The position numbers and the translations under genes were made by a program. Source: JACMLD01 sp039919885 (GTDB taxonomy: Bacteria; Bacteroidota; Bacteroidia; Chitinophagales; Chitinophagaceae). Taken from it: 64,000 nt of DNA. Positions 17,550 through 26,483 of this stretch are shown here, piece after piece. The stretch covers positions 140,133 to 204,132 of the forward strand of contig JBDSEV010000059.1 of NCBI GenBank assembly GCA_039919885.1. Direction: 5' to 3'. Numbering within the stretch: position 1 is the stretch's first letter; each line of letters begins with the position of its first letter. The notes under the pieces are model-generated. The model searched no databases. It saw nothing but the letters and a program-made list of their open reading frames with translations, and was not told where the DNA came from.

Positions 17550-17837
17550 ATGAATCCATTGGAACAACACATACAACGTATTAATGAAAAGCTCCAGCAA
17601 TTGCTGAAACAATACCAGTCTGTGCAGAAGGAAAATGAAAAATTAAAAAAAGAATTGACCGATGTCCGCGGATTGGATACAGCACGCAGCCGGCAGCTGG
17701 AGGACCTGGAACAAAAGGTGTCGATTCTTAAAACGGCTACCAATAATATGAATGAGGCAGATAAAAAAGACCTGGAAAAAAGACTCAATCATTACATAAA
17801 AGAAATAGACCGCTGCATTGCAGTGCTGAGCGAGTAA
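17550..17837 (+). CDS. ZapB-like short coiled-coil protein
   Basis: 95 residues, almost wholly a charged coiled coil: heptad-like LQQLLKQYQSVQKENEKLKK (17 to 36), then further Lys/Glu-rich helix, ending IDRCIAVLSE. No catalytic features. Between pheT and zapA in Bacteroidota a small protein of this kind is common and has been compared with ZapB-type cell-division factors; that role is inferred from position and shape only. ATG start at 17550. Confidence 0.65.
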   Translation: MNPLEQHIQRINEKLQQLLKQYQSVQKENEKLKKELTDVRGLDTARSRQLEDLEQKVSILKTATNNMNEADKKDLEKRLNHYIKEIDRCIAVLSE

Positions 17838-17839
17838 CG

Positions 17840-18094
17840 TTATACCCGCTTAACCAGCCGAACCTGCATTTCATCCTGGCCGTGTGACAACCACAACGTA
17901 TAAACGCCGTATGGCAAATCATTGAGGTTACGCCAGGTAAGTTCATTTTCAACTTTTGCCACATCCTTTTCAAATGTGCTGCAAATGCTGCCTTTATCGT
18001 CTTTCAAAACAGCTTTTAAAAATGCCGGAGCAGGAGCGAAGACTTCAAATTTCAGGAAATCGATAAATACGGGGGACTTAACTTTGGCGAACAT
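17840..18094 (-). CDS. Hypothetical 84-residue protein
   Basis: No family recognised. The sequence alternates hydrophobic and polar residues and ends YGVYTLWLSHGQDEMQVRLVKRV (positions 62-84, shown here as YGVYTLWLSHG then QDEMQVRLVKRV), which looks like the final strands of a beta sandwich and loosely resembles type IX C-terminal sorting domains; however there is no signal peptide, so secretion is unlikely. It sits on the opposite strand between the ZapB-like gene and zapA, breaking an otherwise conserved series. Its stop is only 2 bases from the ZapB-like stop. Confidence 0.6.
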   Translation of the reverse strand: MFAKVKSPVFIDFLKFEVFAPAPAFLKAVLKDDKGSICSTFEKDVAKVENELTWRNLNDLPYGVYTLWLSHGQDEMQVRLVKRV

Positions 18095-18207
18095 GGACGT
18101 TGGTTTTAGCGGTGGTGGAAAGTTTTTTCATAGTCGGATATTGGACAAATATGTCCGTTAGTAAAGTGTGAATAAATATATAAAATCATTTTGAAACAAG
18201 CAAGTGT

Positions 18208-18492
18208 ATGGCTGAACTAATTCCAATTAATCTTTTGCTGGCAGACCGTACATTTCGTGTGCGCGTAGAACCAAAGGATGAAGAGATTGTACGGAAAACC
18301 ATTAAAGTTATCAACGATAAGATAATTGAGTTTAAAACCCAGTTTGCCGGCAAGGATATGCAGGATTACATCAGCATGGTAATACTCTGGTACGCTACCC
18401 AGCAATCTGGTGGCAGCCTGCCAGCGGTCAATGAAATAACTGCCCGCCTGGAGAAACTGGAATTATTGATTGATAAAGGACTCGAAGAATAA
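18208..18492 (+). CDS. zapA: Cell division protein ZapA
   Basis: 94 residues. ZapA binds and bundles FtsZ filaments at midcell. The N-terminal half has the ZapA globular head pattern (INLLLADRTFRVRVEP, then EEIVRKTIKVINDKI) and the second half the long helix through VILWYATQQ to the coiled-coil end LEKLELLIDKGLEE. Position before rny and after pheT and the coiled-coil gene is the Bacteroidota arrangement. Downstream hairpin at 18497-18522 may end the transcript. Confidence 0.85.
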   Translation: MAELIPINLLLADRTFRVRVEPKDEEIVRKTIKVINDKIIEFKTQFAGKDMQDYISMVILWYATQQSGGSLPAVNEITARLEKLELLIDKGLEE

Positions 18493-18496
18493 CAAG

Positions 18497-18522
18497 CATG
18501 CCCCCGGTAAACCAGGGGCATG
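18497..18522. terminator. Hairpin between convergent zapA and TlpA-like gene
   Basis: Arms CATGCCCC (18497-18504) and GGGGCATG (18515-18522) around a 10-base loop. There is no T run on the plus strand side, so it is a weak or attenuating terminator at best; it may serve both convergent genes. Confidence 0.5.
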
Positions 18523-18556
18523 GGCGCACTCTACAATAAATCTTGCAATATTTTTA

Positions 18557-19708
18557 CTAATCCGGATAAATGGTTGCCAGTTTTTCACCGAGCGCTTCGC
18601 CGCGCAGGTTTTTTGCAATAATTTTTCCGGTGGGGTCAAGCAACAGGTTTTGAGGAATGGCCTCTATGCCGTATTGACGCGCAACTGCATTGTCCCAGAA
18701 TTTGAGATCAGATACATGCCACCACTTCAGCTGGTCATCCTGGATGGCTTTTAACCACTTGTCCTTCGCTCCTGGCCGGTCCAGCGAAACACTCAGTACC
18801 TGGAATCCTTTGCCTTTGTACTTGTTGAAGGTTGTAACCAAGTTAGGATTTTCTGCCCTGCAGGGGCCGCACCAGCTGGCCCAAAAATCTACCAGCAGGT
18901 ATTTACCCCTGAATGACCGCAGCGCCACCGGCTTTCCAAGCGTATCGTCCTGGATGAAGTCGAGCGCCAACTGGCCAATGGCCGTTTTTTTACTGGTAAC
19001 TATTTTTTCCTGCATCTCTTTACCCGACGGCGACTGGCGCGTAGCAGCTGGCAAAGATTTAAAGACAGGTTCTATTTTGCTCACATCCATTTCATACCCC
19101 GCCCAGTTCCTCAGGGCATAGATTGCCAATGGGGAAGAGAGATTGTTTTTGACATACCCGCCGTATACTTTCTCATTGGCTTCGCCGTCAATACTGTCTA
19201 TCTGGGCTTCCAGCCTTTTCATGGCGGTGTCATTTTTGCTTTTTCGTGCTGCCGAGAAGTCTTTGTACAGGGCAGCCAGGCGGGTATCGTAAGGTTTTGC
19301 CATTTCCTGCAGCTTGCGGTATTCAGCATCTGCTTTGGAATTAGCAACTACCACGTTTGCAAACGAATCCACGGAGGCTACGGTAATATTGCCGGGTTCC
19401 AGGAAAACGATCGCGTAGTCGCGCTTGCTGTTTACCGGAATAATGTTGGTGCCGCTCCCGCCTGCTTTATAACGGATGTGCAGCTGGGCCTGTACTGCTT
19501 CGGTAACATTTCCCTTGAAATGGTAACTGTCTTGTTTTACCAGTACACTGTCGGAAATGCGCTGGTTATTTATCATATAATTCAGGTAGACCCATTCTAC
19601 CGGCGCTTTCAGGTTGCTGATATCGCCGGTTAAAGTAAACCCGGAAGATTGTGCCAGCAGGTTATTACCAACGATGGCGCCGATGAGCAAAAAAGATAGT
19701 CGTTTCAT
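18557..19708 (-). CDS. TlpA/AhpC-type thiol-disulfide protein with N-terminal DUF4369-like domain
   Basis: 383 residues. Signal peptide MKRLSFLLIGAIVGNNLLAQ, so periplasmic. The N-terminal 200 residues match the beta-rich plus helical DUF4369-type layout (SGFTLTGDISNL; LEPGNITV) common in Bacteroidota. The C-terminal thioredoxin domain has the redox motif WASWCGPCRAEN near residue 277 and the cis-proline segment IEAIPQNLLLDP. These proteins reduce or oxidise disulfides in the envelope, for example in cytochrome c maturation or oxidative stress. It lies convergent to zapA and divergent from rny. Confidence 0.9.
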   Translation of the reverse strand: MKRLSFLLIGAIVGNNLLAQSSGFTLTGDISNLKAPVEWVYLNYMINNQRISDSVLVKQDSYHFKGNVTEAVQAQLHIRYKAGGSGTNIIPVNSKRDYAIVFLEPGNITVASVDSFANVVVANSKADAEYRKLQEMAKPYDTRLAALYKDFSAARKSKNDTAMKRLEAQIDSIDGEANEKVYGGYVKNNLSSPLAIYALRNWAGYEMDVSKIEPVFKSLPAATRQSPSGKEMQEKIVTSKKTAIGQLALDFIQDDTLGKPVALRSFRGKYLLVDFWASWCGPCRAENPNLVTTFNKYKGKGFQVLSVSLDRPGAKDKWLKAIQDDQLKWWHVSDLKFWDNAVARQYGIEAIPQNLLLDPTGKIIAKNLRGEALGEKLATIYPD

Positions 19709-19895
19709 TTGTATTATTTAGTTCGGGCAAATTACGTCAACCGGTTCATGCACTTCAACGCTTTATGAAAATTTCAACACTTATAATATGCGCTATCTTT
19801 TGTATTTTCGCCCATTACCTGATTTATTCTATTCATTTCTATGCATTTGGAGAGAGAAAATAAAAGGATTGTAAACCGTATTAAAAACAAATTCA

Positions 19896-21461
19896 ATGGA
19901 TTCTACCATTATATTGGTTATAGTTGGAATAGTTGCTTTAGTTGCCGGACTTATAGTTGGTAAGCTCGTTTTCGCAAAAAATACGCAGCACAAAGTTCAG
20001 GAGGCGGAACAACAGGCACAGAGAATCATCGGTGATGCACAGGCGAATGCCGAAACAGTCAAAAAAGAGAAGTTATTAGAAGCGAAGGAAAAATTTGTTC
20101 AACTGAAATCTGATTACGACCGGGATGTGCTGGAGCGCAACCGCAAAGTAGGTGAAACCGAAAACCGGGTGAAACAACGGGAAGTGAGCATTACCCAGAA
20201 AGAGGGCGGTTTGGATAAGCAGATCAAGGAAAATGAAGCCATCAAGGAAAACCTCAATCGCCAGATAGAGGTCATTAATGCAAAGCGTACAGAACTGGAA
20301 AAACACCAGGAAGAGCACATCCGCCGGCTCGAGAAAGTAGCACAGTTATCTGCCGAAGACGCCAGAACGCAATTAATAGAGAGCCTGAAACAGGAGGCCC
20401 AGACCAGGGCGTTGGGATTGCAACAGGAAATTATAGATGACGCAAGGCAAAAAGCAAATAAAGAAGCCCGCAAAATCATTATACAGTCCATTCAGCGTAC
20501 GGCTGCCGAACAGGCTATTGAAAACTCTATCACCGTGTTTAACCTGGAAAGTGATGAAATAAAAGGCCAGATCATTGGACGCGAAGGCCGTAATATCCGC
20601 GCTATTGAAGCAGCCACCGGGGTTGACCTTATTGTGGATGATACACCGGAAGCGATTGTGCTTTCGTCGTTTGACCCGCTTCGCCGCGAGATTGCCCGTT
20701 TGAGCCTCCAGCGCCTGGTAGCAGACGGCCGTATCCATCCTGCCCGTATTGAAGAGGTAGTGGAGAAAACCCGCCGGCAGATTGAAGAACAAATAATGGA
20801 AATCGGTGAGCGAACCGTTATTGAGCTGGGCATTCATGGACTGCACAAAGAATTGGTTCGCATCGTAGGAAAAATGCGCTTTCGGTCATCGTATGGTCAA
20901 AACCTCCTGATGCACAGCCGGGAAGTGGCAAATCTTTGCGCTACCATGGCAGCAGAATTGGGGATGAATTCCAAATTGGCCAAACGCGCCGGACTTTTAC
21001 ACGATATCGGCAAAGTGCCGGATGAAGAAAGTGAATTAAGCCACGCTTTACTGGGTGCCAAGATTGCTGAAAAATATGGTGAAAATCCGGCTGTGGTGAA
21101 CGCCATCGGTGCGCACCATGATGAGATGGAAATGCAGTATGTTATTTCGCCCATCATACAGGCTTGTGATGCCATCAGCGGCGCGCGGCCGGGTGCACGC
21201 AGGGAAATCATGCAGCAATACCTGCAACGTATCAAGGAGCTGGAAACCCTGGCATTGACCTACCAGGGCGTTGAAAAAGCCTACGCCATCCAGGCTGGCC
21301 GCGAATTGCGCGTAATTGTAGAAGCAGATAAAGTAACCGATGCGGACAGCGACCGGCTGTCTTTTGAAATAGCGCAAAAGATACAGACAGAAATGACGTA
21401 TCCAGGCCAGATTAAAGTAACCGTTATCAGGGAAAAGAGGGCTGTAAACGTAGCCAGGTAG
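19896..21461 (+). CDS. rny: Ribonuclease Y
   Basis: 521 residues. RNase Y is a membrane-anchored endoribonuclease that starts mRNA decay. Domains: N-terminal transmembrane anchor (ILVIVGIVALVAGLIVG, 6-22), a long charged coiled coil about 30-200, KH domain with GREGRNIRAIE near residue 228, and HD domain with HSREVANLCATMA and LLHDIGKVPDEE giving the metal-binding His-Asp pair. Full family length. A box TATTTTCG lies at 19803-19810 with one mismatch to the -7 consensus. It follows zapA as in many Bacteroidota. Confidence 0.97.
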   Translation: MDSTIILVIVGIVALVAGLIVGKLVFAKNTQHKVQEAEQQAQRIIGDAQANAETVKKEKLLEAKEKFVQLKSDYDRDVLERNRKVGETENRVKQREVSITQKEGGLDKQIKENEAIKENLNRQIEVINAKRTELEKHQEEHIRRLEKVAQLSAEDARTQLIESLKQEAQTRALGLQQEIIDDARQKANKEARKIIIQSIQRTAAEQAIENSITVFNLESDEIKGQIIGREGRNIRAIEAATGVDLIVDDTPEAIVLSSFDPLRREIARLSLQRLVADGRIHPARIEEVVEKTRRQIEEQIMEIGERTVIELGIHGLHKELVRIVGKMRFRSSYGQNLLMHSREVANLCATMAAELGMNSKLAKRAGLLHDIGKVPDEESELSHALLGAKIAEKYGENPAVVNAIGAHHDEMEMQYVISPIIQACDAISGARPGARREIMQQYLQRIKELETLALTYQGVEKAYAIQAGRELRVIVEADKVTDADSDRLSFEIAQKIQTEMTYPGQIKVTVIREKRAVNVAR

Positions 21462-21554
21462 GTTATTTTAAATAACCACTTTTGAATTTCGAATTAAATG
21501 TATTTTTTGGCGCACTAAATCAAAATTTATCATTTAACATTCAAAAGAAAACCC

Positions 21555-21562
21555 TACCTTCG
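21555..21562 (+). promoter_or_regulatory. -7 promoter box for rplS
   Basis: TACCTTCG, a one-base variant of TAnnTTTG often seen before ribosomal protein genes in this phylum, 22 bases before the rplS ATG. Confidence 0.55.
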
Positions 21563-21584
21563 CCGTCCTATAAATTTTAAAGAT

Positions 21585-21956
21585 ATGAACGCCGTAGCAT
21601 TTGTACATGAGCAGTTAACCAAGGGAAAAGATTTTCCAAAGTTTAAAGCTGGCGATAACGTAACCGTTAATTACAAGATTATTGAAGGTGGTAAAGAACG
21701 TATCCAGGGTTTCCGTGGAGATGTGATAAAAAGACAGGGTATTAGTTTTACCCAGACTTTTACCGTGCGTAAAATATCTGATGGCGTGGGCGTGGAAAGA
21801 ACATTCCCGCTTTATTCACCTAATATTGATACCATTTTACTGAATAAAACTGGTAAGGTGCGCCGTGCTAAATTGTACTATCTCCGCGAAAGAAGTGGTA
21901 AAAGAGCCAGGATCCAGGAGAAAAAGATGGCAGTTGTGCAGAAAGTTAAAGCATAG
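21585..21956 (+). CDS. rplS: 50S ribosomal protein L19
   Basis: 123 residues. L19 lies at the 30S-50S interface and contributes to bridge formation. Conserved parts seen: DNVTVNYKIIEGGKERIQ, FRGDVIKRQG, TFTVRKISDGVGVERTFPLY (shown in pieces) and the RAKLYYLRERSGK RARI end. A Lys-rich C-terminal tail is typical. Its own promoter box and a strong terminator make it a single-gene unit; trmD and rimM, common neighbours elsewhere, are absent. Confidence 0.97.
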   Translation: MNAVAFVHEQLTKGKDFPKFKAGDNVTVNYKIIEGGKERIQGFRGDVIKRQGISFTQTFTVRKISDGVGVERTFPLYSPNIDTILLNKTGKVRRAKLYYLRERSGKRARIQEKKMAVVQKVKA

Positions 21957-21976
21957 AATGCAGGCAGAATATATTG

Positions 21977-22005
21977 AAAACGGACGCTTTTGGCGTCCGT
22001 TTTTG
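21977..22005 (+). terminator. Rho-independent terminator after rplS
   Basis: Arms CGGACGC (21981-21987) and GCGTCCG (21993-21999), loop TTTTG, preceded by AAAA and followed by TTTTTT. Confidence 0.88.
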
Positions 22006-22110
22006 TTAATGCCTGGTGAAAGCAATCTGAACCCTGCATAATACCGTATACTTTTCCGTTAAATACTGCGGCGTGCAAATAAAATATGCATGCGTTTTGC
22101 AGTCTCTCAC

Positions 22111-22118
22111 TATCTTTG
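22111..22118 (+). promoter_or_regulatory. -7 promoter box for tatA
   Basis: TATCTTTG, an exact TAnnTTTG match, 17 bases before the tatA ATG at 22136. Confidence 0.55.
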
Positions 22119-22135
22119 AACTTCAATTTTTTATT

Positions 22136-22357
22136 ATGCTACAGTTAAATTTAAAACCAGTGTTGTTGGGCATGCTCGGAACACAAGAAATCATTATCAT
22201 CCTGATAATTGTTTTGTTGTTATTTGGTGGTCGCAAGATTCCGGAATTAATGCGTGGACTTGGAAAGGGTATCCGCGAGTTTAATGATGCGAAAAGTAAT
22301 GTTACTAAAGAAATTGAAGAAGGTTTAAAAGAAAAAGAAAATAAACCGCTTTCTTAA
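22136..22357 (+). CDS. tatA: Sec-independent translocase protein TatA/E
   Basis: 73 residues from ATG at 22136. TatA forms the channel of the twin-arginine pathway that moves folded proteins across the inner membrane. Seen: short N-terminus, single transmembrane helix EIIIILIIVLLLFGGRKIPE, the FGGRKIPEL hinge, an amphipathic helix LMRGLGKGIREFNDAK and a charged Lys/Glu tail. A second ATG at 22172 would give 61 residues and cannot be excluded. The frame runs upstream of 22136 but the promoter box at 22111 makes that improbable. tatC is not adjacent. Confidence 0.92.
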   Translation: MLQLNLKPVLLGMLGTQEIIIILIIVLLLFGGRKIPELMRGLGKGIREFNDAKSNVTKEIEEGLKEKENKPLS

Positions 22358-22409
22358 TTCAATTTCCTTTTTATTTCATTTATTTCTTTTGTGAAGTTTT
22401 ACGGATCCT

Positions 22410-23840
22410 TTGTTTAGTTTTTCCTCAATACTACAATACCAAAACAGTTTACTCAATGGCACTACCACCTGTGTGGAAGCCGTTGAGTTTTTTTTGCGCC
22501 GTATAGAAGAACGTAAACGCCTCAATGCATTTACGGCGGTATATGCAGCGGAGGCGCTGGAAAGAGCCGCGTCGCTCGATCAGCGGCGCAAAGCAGGTCA
22601 GCCCGCAGGCAAACTCCACGGCGTAGTAATTGGTATTAAAGATGTCATTTGCTATAAAGGCCATGCGGTTACTGCTGCATCGCACATCTTACAAGGTTTT
22701 ACCGCCACGTACAATGCGACTGCCATACAAAAGTTACTGGATGAAGATGCGATTATTATCGGCGCATGCAACTGCGATGAATTTGCGATGGGCTCCAGCA
22801 ACGAAAACTCCTATTACGGCCAGACCCGCAATGCATTAAACGAAGACTGTGTACCCGGTGGCTCTTCCGGTGGATCGGCCGTAGCTGTGCAGGCGGGCAT
22901 GTGCATGGTTAGCCTTGGAAGCGATACCGGCGGCTCTGTACGGCAGCCCGCAGATTTCTGTGGTATTGTTGGGCTGAAACCCACCTATGGCCGCATTTCA
23001 CGCTACGGGCTGATTGCGTATGGGTCGTCGTTCGACCAGATTGGGATTTTTTCAAATACTATTCCCGATGCCGCACTGGTATTGCAGGTCATCGCCGGTA
23101 AAGATGCCTTCGACAGCACCGTGGCAGACAACGAAGTACCGGATTATACCACCGAAATTGATGCCCCAGCCAAAAAATTGCGCATTGGCTATTTCAGCGA
23201 AGCATTGCACCATCCAGGCCTGGATCAGGAGATGGCGGCTACCATCACCGGCTATATAGAAAACCTTTCTACCCTTGGGCATACGGTATCACCAGTTAAT
23301 TTCGGCCTGCTGGATTATATCGTGCCTGCTTATTACGTGCTTACCACCGCAGAAGCTTCCTCCAATCTTTCCAGGTACGACGGCGTACGCTTTGGTTACC
23401 GCAGCAGCCAGGCCGGGCTGGCGCTTGCTGATTTTTATAAAGAAAGCCGGTCAGCAGGCTTTGGTAAAGAAGTTAAACGCCGCATCCTGCTCGGCACCTT
23501 TGTACTGAGTGCAGGCTACTTTGATGCCTACTACACACAGGCCCAGAAAGTAAGAAAAAAGCTCCTGGATACCACTCGTGAAATATTTAACAATTTCGAT
23601 GTAATCCTGCTTCCTACAGTGCCTGCTACAGCCTTCAAAATTGGTGAGAAAACCGATGATCCAATTGCTATGTATCTCGCTGATATATATACGGTTTACG
23701 CTAACCTGGTAGGCATTCCGGCCATCTCCATTCCCCTCTTCAAACACTCCAATGGTATGCCTTTCGGAATACAGGCTATGACAAACCAGTTTTGTGAGGT
23801 ATCTTTACTTCGCCTGGCGCACCAATTACTGGCTCAATAA
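22410..23840 (+). CDS. gatA: Asp-tRNA(Asn)/Glu-tRNA(Gln) amidotransferase subunit A
   Basis: 476 residues. GatA is the amidase subunit of GatCAB, which converts misacylated Glu-tRNA(Gln) or Asp-tRNA(Asn). Amidase-signature features: Lys in VVIGIKDVICYKG near 78, then CVPGGSSGGSAVAV and SLGSDTGGSVRQPADFCG, giving the Ser-cisSer-Lys triad, and GLKPTYGRISRYGL. The only start that fits the family's N-terminus is TTG at 22410; no in-frame ATG is available. gatB and gatC are elsewhere. Confidence 0.95.
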   Translation: MFSFSSILQYQNSLLNGTTTCVEAVEFFLRRIEERKRLNAFTAVYAAEALERAASLDQRRKAGQPAGKLHGVVIGIKDVICYKGHAVTAASHILQGFTATYNATAIQKLLDEDAIIIGACNCDEFAMGSSNENSYYGQTRNALNEDCVPGGSSGGSAVAVQAGMCMVSLGSDTGGSVRQPADFCGIVGLKPTYGRISRYGLIAYGSSFDQIGIFSNTIPDAALVLQVIAGKDAFDSTVADNEVPDYTTEIDAPAKKLRIGYFSEALHHPGLDQEMAATITGYIENLSTLGHTVSPVNFGLLDYIVPAYYVLTTAEASSNLSRYDGVRFGYRSSQAGLALADFYKESRSAGFGKEVKRRILLGTFVLSAGYFDAYYTQAQKVRKKLLDTTREIFNNFDVILLPTVPATAFKIGEKTDDPIAMYLADIYTVYANLVGIPAISIPLFKHSNGMPFGIQAMTNQFCEVSLLRLAHQLLAQ

Positions 23841-23978
23841 TTGCAATTCTTGTTTCCCATTATAGCGCTTTTTAAGCCAATTCTTTTTCCCATATCCACC
23901 TAATCTTTTCCTGTATCCTCCTGAAGTAAATCATTGTACAACTGCCGTTTTTGAGTTTGAGAAACGTAAACTACAACA

Positions 23979-25124
23979 ATGAAAAAGTTTTTATTAATTC
24001 CGGGCCTTATACTGGTTTTTGGCTTCTTTGCACACGCACAGCAGGCAGTATCTTTAGAAACTGCTGCAGTTGTGATTACAACGGTTACGGCCGCAAAGGA
24101 TAGTTCAGTTAAGACCCATCATTCCCGTATCGTTGTGCCTGCCGTAAAGCCGCAGGGTTTTAAGAATTTGTTCGATAACGACAATTTCGCCAATGCCGCC
24201 GGTCCCCGCCTTAATCCACGTGCCATCAGCTTTGTACAAGACTATATCGAGAAAAATACAGATGACCTCGAGAGCATGCGGGGCTGGGGTAGACCTTACT
24301 TCAATGTAATGGACGGTATCCTTATCGCTCACAAACTTCCCAAAGAGTTAAAATACCTGGCGGTGATTGAATCACGGCTTCACACCAGCGCGGTATCCTG
24401 GGCAGGTGCAGTGGGCCCATGGCAGCTGATGCCAGCTACGGCCAGGGTATTGGGGTTAAAAGTGAACCATAAGATAGATGAAAGAACGAATTATATCAAA
24501 AGCACCCACGCTGCAGCAAAATACCTGAACGATTTGTATGACCAGTTTGGCGACTGGCTCCTGGTGATTGCTGCATATAACGGCGGCCCTGGTAATGTGC
24601 AGAAGGCTATTCGCAAAAGTGGAAGTCGTAATTTTTGGGACCTGCAGTACTACCTCCCCACAGAAAGTCGTAATCATGTTAAGAAGTTTATTGGCACCCA
24701 CTATATTTTTGAAGGACAGGGCGGCCTCACCACCCTTACGAAAAAAGAAACCGATGAAAACTATGGTGTCAACGGCACTTATATTTTCAATCGCCAACTG
24801 AATGCCGCCGAATTGGAAGATGCCAAATCACAAACCGTTTCCGGAAAATACCGGGCTAGTGTAATTGCAAAGAATATTGTGATGGATATTTCAGATTTTA
24901 ACCGTTACAATCCCGATTTCGACAAAGTGATGGCAAGTGCCAACAGTTCGTATGAAATCAAATTACCTGCAGCCAAATTGGATCAGTTTAATGCCGGTAA
25001 GTACCAGATTTTAAATGAATCCATACAGATGTTGCTGAATAACGCGCTCAATAATAACGCTGCTGCCGCCGCATCTTCATCCAAAGACAGTATGATTATG
25101 GCAACAAAAATGGCGAAACAATAA
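23979..25124 (+). CDS. Membrane-bound lytic murein transglycosylase (MltD-like)
   Basis: 381 residues. Signal peptide MKKFLLIPGLILVFGFFAHAQ. The SLT lysozyme-like domain covers about 95-240: catalytic Glu in LAVIESRLH, then SWAGAVGPWQLMPATARVLGL (split: SWAGAVGPWQ, LMPATARVLGL), and the conserved AAYNGGPGNV. These enzymes cut the MurNAc-GlcNAc bond, leaving anhydro ends, in wall turnover. After about 280 there is one LysM-like stretch (ASVIAKNIVMDISDFNRYNP) but no clear run of LysM repeats. A Asn/Ala-rich tail follows. Convergent with pabB. Confidence 0.92.
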   Translation: MKKFLLIPGLILVFGFFAHAQQAVSLETAAVVITTVTAAKDSSVKTHHSRIVVPAVKPQGFKNLFDNDNFANAAGPRLNPRAISFVQDYIEKNTDDLESMRGWGRPYFNVMDGILIAHKLPKELKYLAVIESRLHTSAVSWAGAVGPWQLMPATARVLGLKVNHKIDERTNYIKSTHAAAKYLNDLYDQFGDWLLVIAAYNGGPGNVQKAIRKSGSRNFWDLQYYLPTESRNHVKKFIGTHYIFEGQGGLTTLTKKETDENYGVNGTYIFNRQLNAAELEDAKSQTVSGKYRASVIAKNIVMDISDFNRYNPDFDKVMASANSSYEIKLPAAKLDQFNAGKYQILNESIQMLLNNALNNNAAAAASSSKDSMIMATKMAKQ

Positions 25125-25151
25125 TTTTCTCAAGGCAGGCTAGCCCGCTCT

Positions 25152-26441
25152 TCATGAGAACACTTGTTTAATAGCAGCGGCTTTTACCATGCATTCTTCA
25201 TATTCTTCTTCTGCCGAGCTGGCAAACGTGATGGCAGAACCTACCAGGTAAGAAAGGTAGCGTGCGGGTTGGTTGTACAAGATGCTACGGATAACTACAT
25301 TGAAGTCAAAGTCGCCGCCCGGGGAGATATAACCCACGGCGCCTGAAAAAATTCCACGTTTAACTGTCTCGAACCGTTCAATCAGTTCCATCACTTTTTT
25401 TTTGGGGGCGCCTGTCATAGAGCCCATGGGAAATGTCTGTTGTACCATGTCGGCAAAAGACAATCCTGGTTGCAGGGTGCCACTAACGGTAGAGATCATC
25501 TGGTGCACTTGCGGAAAAGAATAAATACCAAATAACTCATCCACCTGCACGCTTCCTTCCACACAGATTTTTGACAAATCATTTCTCACAAGATCCACCA
25601 CCATTACATTTTCAGCACGCTCCTTGGTGCTGTTGTACAAAGCGGCCCTGCCCGTTTCATCTGCTGCCGCATCTAGCAGGTTTCTCTTGCGGGTGCCTTT
25701 GATGGGCTGAGAAATAATATGGTTGCCTTGCCGCTTAAGGTAACGCTCAGGGCTTGCACATAACAGGTAGCGGCCATCTGTCTTGTAAAAAGCCGCGAAC
25801 GGAGCCGGTGAAATTTCGCTGAGCAAATGATAAATGGCAACGGGGTCTATATTCGTTTCGGTGGCAAAAAATTCCTGGCAGAAATTAACCTCATAGCAAT
25901 CGCCGCGCATGATATGGCCACGCAATTTTTCCACGGCGCCTATATATTCCGCTTTTGAAATCCGCTGCCTGAAAGCGACGGGTGTTGCACGCGGCTGAGC
26001 TGTATGCCCGGCAGTAGTGGTTATAGCGATGAAGATGTTGTTGGCTGTACCGGCGTCGGCAGCTGCAATGCACAGTTGGTGCTGGCTCAGCAGGATAACT
26101 GTTTCCGGAACAAAGAAAAAAAGATCCGGAAAACCGATACCATCCTGGTGCGCGGAAACCAGTTCTTCGGTTTCATTCTTTAAATCATAGTTCAAATGGC
26201 CAAAAAGCCATCCATTATGGTGCTGCTGGAACTGCCGGAGTTGTGCAAGCGCATTGCCGGCTGGCAGTTCAAGAAAGACCTTTGCCCCTGCACCAAGCAT
26301 GCATTCGTACGTATGGTGGTTAAACTGGTATTGATGGTTATCTAAAAAGCAACAGGTGCTGAATTGGTTTGCCCAGCTCAGCACCTGTTGCTTTGTTGTT
26401 GTGAAATCGGTTATGGGGAAAGAAATAAAATTACTGTCCAA
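25152..26441 (-). CDS. pabB: Aminodeoxychorismate synthase component I
   Basis: 429 residues. Chorismate-binding enzyme family; PabB makes 4-amino-4-deoxychorismate for folate. C-terminal motifs: KAEYIGAVEKLRGHIMRGD, GDCYEVNFCQ, FYKTDGRYLLCASPERYL (split), IKGTRKR, RAENVMVVDLVRNDL, GSMTGAPKKKVMELIERFE and FDFNVVIRS. The family separates PabB from TrpE by subtle residues; lack of nearby trp genes and the IKGT Lys, typical of PabB, favour PabB. The start must be TTG at 26439-26441, as no suitable ATG exists nearby. N-terminal domain is short. Confidence 0.88.
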   Translation of the reverse strand: MDSNFISFPITDFTTTKQQVLSWANQFSTCCFLDNHQYQFNHHTYECMLGAGAKVFLELPAGNALAQLRQFQQHHNGWLFGHLNYDLKNETEELVSAHQDGIGFPDLFFFVPETVILLSQHQLCIAAADAGTANNIFIAITTTAGHTAQPRATPVAFRQRISKAEYIGAVEKLRGHIMRGDCYEVNFCQEFFATETNIDPVAIYHLLSEISPAPFAAFYKTDGRYLLCASPERYLKRQGNHIISQPIKGTRKRNLLDAAADETGRAALYNSTKERAENVMVVDLVRNDLSKICVEGSVQVDELFGIYSFPQVHQMISTVSGTLQPGLSFADMVQQTFPMGSMTGAPKKKVMELIERFETVKRGIFSGAVGYISPGGDFDFNVVIRSILYNQPARYLSYLVGSAITFASSAEEEYEECMVKAAAIKQVFS

Positions 26442-26483
26442 ACTGTTCGCGCTAGATTGTTTGCATTCGCGGTGGATTAGCGT

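Noticed and set aside
25125..25152. Inverted repeat between the lytic transglycosylase and pabB
   Set aside because: Short arms TTCTCA/TGAGAA with no T-run; too weak to call a terminator.
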